Shown one piece after another: positions 57,571-64,000 of a DNA stretch of 64,000 nucleotides. The notes under the pieces are model-generated. The model was given only the letters and a program-made list of their open reading frames with translations, did not search any database and had not been told where the DNA came from. Source of the stretch: an uncultured Pelagibacteraceae bacterium (GTDB lineage Bacteria > Pseudomonadota > Alphaproteobacteria > Pelagibacterales > Pelagibacteraceae); NCBI GenBank assembly GCA_902597515.1, contig CACJYB010000001.1, positions 16,385 through 80,384 of the forward strand, read 5' to 3'. Position 1 is the first letter of the stretch. Every line of letters begins with the position of its first letter. A program made the position numbers and the translations under genes.

Positions 57571-58506
57571 ATGAACAATAAAATAAAAAAAATAAATCTA
57601 AATCATTCATTTATTTTTTTCTTTGTTGTAAACATTTTTTGTATTTTACTGTTCAAGTTTAATAATTTTAATATTTCATCAATTTTGTGTTTACTTTTAA
57701 TTTTAATTATAGGGGTTTCCCATGGTTCATTAGATCATATTAAAGGAAAAAAACTGCTAAAATTATTTAATATAAAATCAACTTATATATTCTATATCAC
57801 GTATATTTTAATTGCAGCAATAGTAATACTAACTTGGATAATATTCCCATCAATAACTTTAATTGTTTTTTTAATGATTGCCTCCTATCACTTTGGCAAA
57901 GAAGATACACAATTTTTAATTAATGAAAAATCTTATTTCACTCAAATACTTTATTTTTTTAAAGGATTGTTAATTATACTTGCTCCTTTGTATTTTCATT
58001 TTCAGGAAACAATAGCGATTTTCAAATTATTATTAATCAATAATGAGACATTTTATTCAAGTTTAGATTTTATTGAGACAAATAATGTAATTCAAATAGG
58101 AATATTCTGCAGCACACTATCTAGTATTTTTCTTTTCTTAAAGAATTTTGAAATCAAGAAATTTGTTGTTTTTTTAGATTATTTTTCAATTTTGATATTA
58201 AATTATTATTTATCTCCACTAATAGCTTTTACTGTTTATTTCTGTTTTTTACATTCAATAAGACATTCAATTTCCCTCGCTATTGAACTTGATCCAAATA
58301 GTATAGTTAATGGATTTAAATTATTTGTTAATAAAGCTTTACCTTTAACAATTTTAACTGCTATTTTTTCTTTTATTGCACTTTATCTACTGAATAATTC
58401 ATTTAATTTAGATAGTGCAATTTTAAAAATAATATTTATAGGTTTGGCGTCTTTAACCTTTCCACATATATTGCTGGAATATTTTTTAGAAAAAAATGAA
58501 AAATAA
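57571..58506 (+). CDS. blh: Beta-carotene 15,15'-dioxygenase (Brp/Blh family)
   Basis: Multi-pass membrane protein with GVSHGSLDHIKGK, ASYHFGKEDTQF, FCFLHSIRHS; next to crtY. Confidence 0.88.
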   Translation: MNNKIKKINLNHSFIFFFVVNIFCILLFKFNNFNISSILCLLLILIIGVSHGSLDHIKGKKLLKLFNIKSTYIFYITYILIAAIVILTWIIFPSITLIVFLMIASYHFGKEDTQFLINEKSYFTQILYFFKGLLIILAPLYFHFQETIAIFKLLLINNETFYSSLDFIETNNVIQIGIFCSTLSSIFLFLKNFEIKKFVVFLDYFSILILNYYLSPLIAFTVYFCFLHSIRHSISLAIELDPNSIVNGFKLFVNKALPLTILTAIFSFIALYLLNNSFNLDSAILKIIFIGLASLTFPHILLEYFLEKNEK

Positions 58507-59440
58507 AGAATTAAAAATATTATTATCTGCGCCTCGTGGGTTCTGTGCTGGGGTGAAAAGAGCAATTGAAATAGTTGAAAAATCTATACAAAAATTTGGA
58601 GCTCCGGTTTATGTGCGTCATGAAATAGTACACAATAAGTATGTTGTAGATGATTTAAAAAATAAAGGGGCAATATTTGTTGAAGAGCTGGAGGAGATAA
58701 AGGATAAGTCAAGACCGGTAATTTTTTCAGCGCATGGTGTTCCGAAAAAAATACCCGAAGATGCAAAAAATTATAAAATGACTTATGTGGATGCTACATG
58801 TCCACTTGTGTCTAAAGTTCATAGAGAAGCAGAAAATCTTAGTAAAGCTGGTTACCATATAATTTTAATTGGTCATGAAAATCATCCCGAAGTAATTGGG
58901 ACTATGGGTCAATTAAAAGAAGGTTCTATAGATCTAATCCAAAATGAGGAAGATGCTACAGACTATCAAAATAAACTAAATAAAAAATTAGCATATATTA
59001 CTCAGACTACTTTATCAGTTGATGACACAAAAGAGATAATCAAAATTTTAAAAACTAATTTTCCTAATATAAAAGAACCAATGAAAGAAGATATTTGTTA
59101 TGCAACTACTAACCGTCAAATGGCAGTAAAAAATATTGCAAAGAATTGTGATATGTTTTTTGTTATTGGAAGTAGAAACTCCTCAAATTCTGTTAGGCTA
59201 GTTGAGGTAGCAAAAAAATCTGGCTGTGAAAATTCACAACTTATTCACTCAGAAAGCTTAATACCGTATGATCAAATAGAAAATTGCAATACTATAGGCA
59301 TATCTTCAGGAGCATCTGCTCCAGAAATATTAGTTGAAAATTTTATTAATGATTTAAAAAATAAATTTTCTATAAGTATCGATGAAGTTGAAATAATTAA
59401 AGAAGATGTAGTATTTAAAGCTCCCAAAAAATTAAATTAA
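58496..59440 (+). CDS. ispH: 4-hydroxy-3-methylbut-2-enyl diphosphate reductase
   Basis: APRGFCAGVKRAIEIVE, VRHEIVHNKYVVDDL, FSAHGVPK, DATCPLVSKVHREA. Confidence 0.97.
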   Translation: MKNKELKILLSAPRGFCAGVKRAIEIVEKSIQKFGAPVYVRHEIVHNKYVVDDLKNKGAIFVEELEEIKDKSRPVIFSAHGVPKKIPEDAKNYKMTYVDATCPLVSKVHREAENLSKAGYHIILIGHENHPEVIGTMGQLKEGSIDLIQNEEDATDYQNKLNKKLAYITQTTLSVDDTKEIIKILKTNFPNIKEPMKEDICYATTNRQMAVKNIAKNCDMFFVIGSRNSSNSVRLVEVAKKSGCENSQLIHSESLIPYDQIENCNTIGISSGASAPEILVENFINDLKNKFSISIDEVEIIKEDVVFKAPKKLN

Positions 59441-59443
59441 AAA

Positions 59444-60409
59444 ATGGCTGTTTATACAAAAATAAATCAAAAAGAAATAAAAATTATTAATGAAAATTTT
59501 AATATTGATAAAATAAAAAGTTTTAAAGGTATAAAACAAGGAATAGAAAACACAAACTATCTTCTTAAATCAAAAAATAAAAAATATATTTTAACTATTT
59601 TTGAAAAAAGAGTTTTACAAAAAGAAATACCTTTTTTTATGAAATTAATGGACAATTTGAATAATTCAAAAATAAACTGTCCTAAACCACTGAAAACCAA
59701 AGAAAATAAATATCTTATTAAATTAAAAAATAAAACTGCATGTATTGTATCATTCTTGGAGGGTAAAGATAAAAAAATATTAAATATAAATAATTGTTAT
59801 GTAATTGGTAAAACAATTGCTCGAATGCATTTGGTCACAAATAAAATGAAGCTTAATAGAAAAAATTCGATGGGTATTAGGAACTTAAAACCTTTGTTGG
59901 AAAGTATTAAATTTAAGTCAAAAAAGTTTTCAAATTTAAAAATATTCTTAAAAAATAACCTAAGAGATATTAATAAAAATTGGCCTAAACAATTGCCCAA
60001 AGGTATTATCCATGGTGACTTATTTATAGATAATATATTCTTCAAAAAAAATAAACTTTCAGGAATTATTGATTTCTACTTTGCTGCTAATGATTATTTT
60101 ATGTATGAAATTGCTATATGCATCAATGCTCTTTGTTTTGACTATAAAAAGAGAAAATTCCAAATGAATCACAAAAAAATTAAAAGTTTAGTCAAAGGGT
60201 ATGAAAGTGTTAAAAAAATTTCAATAAAGGAAAAGAAATCTATAAATGTTTTATGTAAAGGTGCAGCATTAAGATATTTGTTAACAAGATTGTATGACTA
60301 CTCAAATACACCAAAAACAGCATTGATTAAAATTAAAGATCCTAATGAATACTATCAAAAATTACTTTCTCATAATAATTTAAATTCATTTAAAGATTAT
60401 TTAAATTAA
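59444..60409 (+). CDS. thrB: Homoserine kinase (ThrB, APH fold)
   Basis: GIENTNYLLKSKNKKYILTIFEKR, GIIHGDLFIDNIFF, GIIDFYFAANDYFMYEIAICINALCF. Confidence 0.92.
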   Translation: MAVYTKINQKEIKIINENFNIDKIKSFKGIKQGIENTNYLLKSKNKKYILTIFEKRVLQKEIPFFMKLMDNLNNSKINCPKPLKTKENKYLIKLKNKTACIVSFLEGKDKKILNINNCYVIGKTIARMHLVTNKMKLNRKNSMGIRNLKPLLESIKFKSKKFSNLKIFLKNNLRDINKNWPKQLPKGIIHGDLFIDNIFFKKNKLSGIIDFYFAANDYFMYEIAICINALCFDYKKRKFQMNHKKIKSLVKGYESVKKISIKEKKSINVLCKGAALRYLLTRLYDYSNTPKTALIKIKDPNEYYQKLLSHNNLNSFKDYLN

Positions 60410-60834
60410 TGATTACAATTTATACAGACGGTTCTTGTTTATCAAATCCAGGTAATGGTGGATGGGCTGCCATTATAAATGATGAAAAAGAAATAAGGAA
60501 AATTAGTGGTAGTGAAAAAAACACTACAAATAATAGAATGGAGCTACTCGCTCCAATTAATGCACTGAAGGATATGAAACCTGGTGTTGAAATAAAAATA
60601 TATACTGACTCTCAATATGTAAAAAATGGAATAACTGAATGGATTAATACTTGGTTAGCTAATAATTGGAAAACCTCAAAAAAAGAAGATGTTAAAAATA
60701 AAGATTTGTGGATTGAATTATATAATTTGAATAAATCGCTTAATATTAAATGGAATTGGGTTAAAGCTCATGATGGAAACCCTTTAAATGAAGAAGTGGA
60801 CTTACTAGCTAAAAAAGCAGCAAATTTAGATTAA
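60409..60834 (+). CDS. rnhA: Ribonuclease HI
   Basis: IYTDGSCLSNPGNGGWAAII, NNRMELLAPINAL, YTDSQYV, WVKAHDGNPLNEEVDLLAK. Confidence 0.97.
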   Translation: MITIYTDGSCLSNPGNGGWAAIINDEKEIRKISGSEKNTTNNRMELLAPINALKDMKPGVEIKIYTDSQYVKNGITEWINTWLANNWKTSKKEDVKNKDLWIELYNLNKSLNIKWNWVKAHDGNPLNEEVDLLAKKAANLD

Positions 60835-61314
60835 TTTTAAAAAATTTTGAGCTGCTGAAATTTCACAAGTGGCAGTATCTTCTTCTGCTTGTATTTTCTT
60901 TACAACATTGTCGTCAATTAACATTGTATATCTTGCTGACCTCATCCCCTGACCCCGGTCGTGTCTGTCTATTTCTGCTCCAATTGATTTAGTAAATTCA
61001 CAATATGGGTCTGCAGCCATGAATATTTTATCTTCAACTTTTTGACTATCACCCCATGCTTTCATCACATTTGGATCATTAACGGAGACACAAATAATTT
61101 TTGTAATCCCTTTGTTCTTTGCTTCATCATAATTATTAACATACCCCGGCAGATGTTTTGCAGAACAAACTTTTGTAAATGCTCCAGGAACACCAATCAC
61201 AATTGTTTTATGATTTTTAAAAACTTCTGCTGTAGTTATTTTTTTTGCTGCTCCACTTGAGTCTAAATAATAAAATTCTGAATTTGGAAGTTGTTCTCCT
61301 TCTTTAATCTTCAT
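60826..61314 (-). CDS. Peroxiredoxin (Prx5-like)
   Basis: VIGVPGAFTKVCSAKHLPGYV, VSVNDPNVMKAWG, GAEIDRHDRGQGMRSARYTMLIDDNVV. Confidence 0.93.
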   Translation of the reverse strand: MKIKEGEQLPNSEFYYLDSSGAAKKITTAEVFKNHKTIVIGVPGAFTKVCSAKHLPGYVNNYDEAKNKGITKIICVSVNDPNVMKAWGDSQKVEDKIFMAADPYCEFTKSIGAEIDRHDRGQGMRSARYTMLIDDNVVKKIQAEEDTATCEISAAQNFLKLI

Positions 61315-62693
61315 TTTGTTTTACCTATAATATAGTTTTTAATTTTTTCTAAATCATTTTCTACTATATCATAATCTTCTTTTTCATTCAAAATAAACTC
61401 GAGTTCTTTTGGTAAATCAGAATTTAAATTAATAGCTTTGAAAACAGCATCAGGAAATTTACATGGATGTGCAGTTGCTAGTACAATATTATTTCCTCTT
61501 AGGTTGTGTTTGTCGAAAGCACCATATCCAATTGCTGTATGTGGATCTAAAACTACAGAAAATTTTTCATACACCTTTTTAATAACCTCCAAAGTCTCAT
61601 TCTCACTCAGACTGGCTGATAAAAAATTTTCTCTAATTTTATTTAATTTATCATCGCCAAGTAAATATTTTCCATTCTCTTTAATATTTTTCATATCTAA
61701 TGAAGTCTGTTTATCATCCTCATTATTAAGATCGAATATAAGTCTCTCAAAATTACTAGCTATTTGAATATCCATACTAGGAGAAATAGTTTCTGAAACC
61801 TTTTCCACTTCATAACTACCTTTTGATATTGCTCTGTGTAAAATGTCATTTTGATTAGTTGCAACAATTAATTTATTTATAGGCAAGCCCATTTTTTTGG
61901 CTAAATATCCGGCATAAACATCTCCAAAATTTCCTGTTGGTACTGAAAAATTTGTTAGTTCACCAGTATTTTCAACTAATAAATAACTATAAAAATAATA
62001 AACACTTTGAGCAATAATCCTCGCCCAGTTTATAGAGTTTACACCTGACATTTTAATGTAATTAGAAAATTTCTTATCTGCAAACATGGATTTAACCAGG
62101 TTTTGGCAATCATCGAAATTTCCTTTTATAGCAATATTAAATACATTTTCATATTTACCTGTTGTCATTAATTTTCTTTGCACTGGTGAAACACGATTAT
62201 CTGGATGAAGCACAAAAATATTAACATTTTTTTTACCTTTAATTGCATCAATTGCTGCAGCACCAGTGTCTCCTGATGTGGCAACAACAATATTAATTTT
62301 TTGATTTTCATTATTTAGATAATATTCGTAAAAATTACCTAAAAGTTGCATTGCAACATCTTTAAAAGCTAATGTAGGACCATGAAATAGTTCTAATACC
62401 GTTTTGTCTCCAAGCCTCATTAAATCTACAACGTTATCTTTTCTAAATGTAGAGTAAGATTTATCAATTATATTACTTAATTCACCCTCAGACATAAAAT
62501 TACCAATAAATGGATAAACAATTTTTTTAGCTAACTCTGAATAACTGAGTTTTTTTAAATCTCTGATTTCATTTTCATCATATTTCTCTACTGTTTCTGG
62601 AATAAATAAGCCCCCATCATCAGCAAGACCTTTAATGAAAACTTCTTTAAATTCAAAGGTTTTTGATGTGTCTCTTGTACTTAAGTATCTCAT
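61311..62693 (-). CDS. thrC: Threonine synthase
   Basis: MRYLSTRDTSKTFEFKEVFIKGLADDGGLFIPE; GPTLAFKDVAMQLLGNF; ATSGDTGAAAIDA. Confidence 0.96.
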   Translation of the reverse strand: MRYLSTRDTSKTFEFKEVFIKGLADDGGLFIPETVEKYDENEIRDLKKLSYSELAKKIVYPFIGNFMSEGELSNIIDKSYSTFRKDNVVDLMRLGDKTVLELFHGPTLAFKDVAMQLLGNFYEYYLNNENQKINIVVATSGDTGAAAIDAIKGKKNVNIFVLHPDNRVSPVQRKLMTTGKYENVFNIAIKGNFDDCQNLVKSMFADKKFSNYIKMSGVNSINWARIIAQSVYYFYSYLLVENTGELTNFSVPTGNFGDVYAGYLAKKMGLPINKLIVATNQNDILHRAISKGSYEVEKVSETISPSMDIQIASNFERLIFDLNNEDDKQTSLDMKNIKENGKYLLGDDKLNKIRENFLSASLSENETLEVIKKVYEKFSVVLDPHTAIGYGAFDKHNLRGNNIVLATAHPCKFPDAVFKAINLNSDLPKELEFILNEKEDYDIVENDLEKIKNYIIGKTK

Positions 62694-63347
62694 TTAATAA
62701 TTTTTTTTTCTAAAATATAAATATATTAAAAGGATTGAAATCGCCATAGAAAACCAAGTAATTGCATACTTCTTATGATTATTTGAAATTTTAGCAGTAA
62801 TCACTCTTGGTTTTGGAATTTTATACTCACCGTTTAAATAAATGACATAATCTGAAAAATTTCTACCAGTAAATTTTAAAATATCTTCTCTATTTAAAGT
62901 AAACCAATAATTTTTTTTAATATCATTTTCAGGTTTAAATGAACTTGGTTTTGTCTGCAGCATAAGAGTGCCAACGATTTGATTTTGATCAACTAAATTT
63001 ATTTCAGGTAGACCTTTTTTTTCGAAAGGTATCCATCCCCTATTCATTAAATAATTTTCATCACCAATTTTTATTGGATTAACAACTTCAAACCCGGGTT
63101 TGCCTGCATCATTTAAATTATATAAGTAAATTTGTTTATCAAAATCAATTTCTCCACTTGTCTTTATTCTAAGATAGTTTCTTTTTTCAATATTGGATAG
63201 TTCTACAGGGTTGTTTTTTAAAGAATTTTCTATTTGCTCAATTAATTCTAATTTCCAATTTAATCTATAGATTTGCCAAAACCCTAGTGAGAGAAGGGTC
63301 AAAATAATAAAATAAACAAAAACCGAAAATAATAATTTATTCTTCAA
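62694..63347 (-). CDS. SURF1 family cytochrome oxidase biogenesis protein
   Basis: LLSLGFWQIYRLNWKLELI, NRGWIPFEKK, HKKYAITWFSMAISILLIYLYF. Confidence 0.9.
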   Translation of the reverse strand: MKNKLLFSVFVYFIILTLLSLGFWQIYRLNWKLELIEQIENSLKNNPVELSNIEKRNYLRIKTSGEIDFDKQIYLYNLNDAGKPGFEVVNPIKIGDENYLMNRGWIPFEKKGLPEINLVDQNQIVGTLMLQTKPSSFKPENDIKKNYWFTLNREDILKFTGRNFSDYVIYLNGEYKIPKPRVITAKISNNHKKYAITWFSMAISILLIYLYFRKKNY

Positions 63348-63356
63348 GGATAAATA

Positions 63357-63998
63357 TTAACTTCCCCAAATATAAATTGCAGCAAATAAGAATAGCCACA
63401 CTACGTCAACAAAATGCCAGTACCAAGCAGCTGCTTCAAATCCAAAATGATGATCCTTTGTGAAATGACCAAGTCTTCCCCTCCACAAACATACGGCCAA
63501 AAATATTGTTCCAATGATCACGTGGAAACCATGAAATCCTGTTGCCATGTAAAAAACTGCTCCATAAATATGGCCCGAATAGGTAAAAGTGGCATGATGG
63601 TATTCATATGCTTGTAATAACGTAAAAAAGAAACCCAGTATTACAGTTAAAGTTAAACCTTGTATAAATCCTTTTCTATCGTCTTCTAATAAAGCGTGAT
63701 GAGCCCAAGTAACAGTTGTTCCTGATAATAATAAAACCAAAGTATTTATTAAAGGAATGTCCCAAGGATCAAATGTTTCAATATCTTTTGGTGGCCACAC
63801 ATTTCCAACAAATTCATTTGGAAATAAACTTATATCAAAGTAAGCCCAGAACCATGCAACAAAGAACATTACCTCTGAAGCAATAAATAAAGTCATTCCA
63901 TACCTATGATGAATTTGAACAACTGGCGTATGATGACCTTGATGTTCAGCTTCGATTACTACATCTCTAAACCACATGTACGCACCATAGATTAACAA
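63357..63998 (-). CDS. ctaE: Cytochrome c oxidase subunit III (5' end truncated by window edge)
   Basis: [60 protein letters not shown]. Confidence 0.95.
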   Translation of the reverse strand: MLIYGAYMWFRDVVIEAEHQGHHTPVVQIHHRYGMTLFIASEVMFFVAWFWAYFDISLFPNEFVGNVWPPKDIETFDPWDIPLINTLVLLLSGTTVTWAHHALLEDDRKGFIQGLTLTVILGFFFTLLQAYEYHHATFTYSGHIYGAVFYMATGFHGFHVIIGTIFLAVCLWRGRLGHFTKDHHFGFEAAAWYWHFVDVVWLFLFAAIYIWGS

Positions 63999-64000
63999 AG

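Overview
AT-rich, densely packed bacterial chromosome segment. Gene content and order (petABC, atpIBEF'F, crtIBY-blh, ccrM with a RAMA-type C-terminus, mutY-DUF721-dsbA-smc) fit a streamlined marine alphaproteobacterium of the SAR11/Pelagibacterales type; the taxonomy is inferred, not proven. Most of the window is core housekeeping: RNase P RNA, mlaA/mlaC, rpoD, dnaG, carAB, trxB, aspC, uvrB, uvrC, folB, pgsA, ilvE, a MarR/OmpR/histidine-kinase set, lgt, prs, rplY, pth, ychF, cytochrome bc1, hemF, greA, cca, ispE, rnhB, ccrM, mutY, smc, F0 ATP synthase genes, a retinal biosynthesis cluster, ispH, thrB, rnhA, thrC, SURF1 and a truncated ctaE. Three intact tRNAs are visible: CAU, Val-GAC and Gln-UUG. 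The clearest accessory signal is a ~1.8 kb integrase-less mini-island between a 46-bp tRNA 3'-end direct repeat (2801-2846) and the intact CAU tRNA (4605-4681). It carries three small unidentified ORFs, two of them apparently exported. Other notable points: a short SMC with no recognisable hinge, a DnaG that has lost most zinc ligands, three GANTC sites immediately upstream of ccrM, a cca gene starting 3 nt after a tRNA-Gln CCA end, and a retinal operon between F0 ATP synthase genes and ispH. All calls are by eye; no database search was run.
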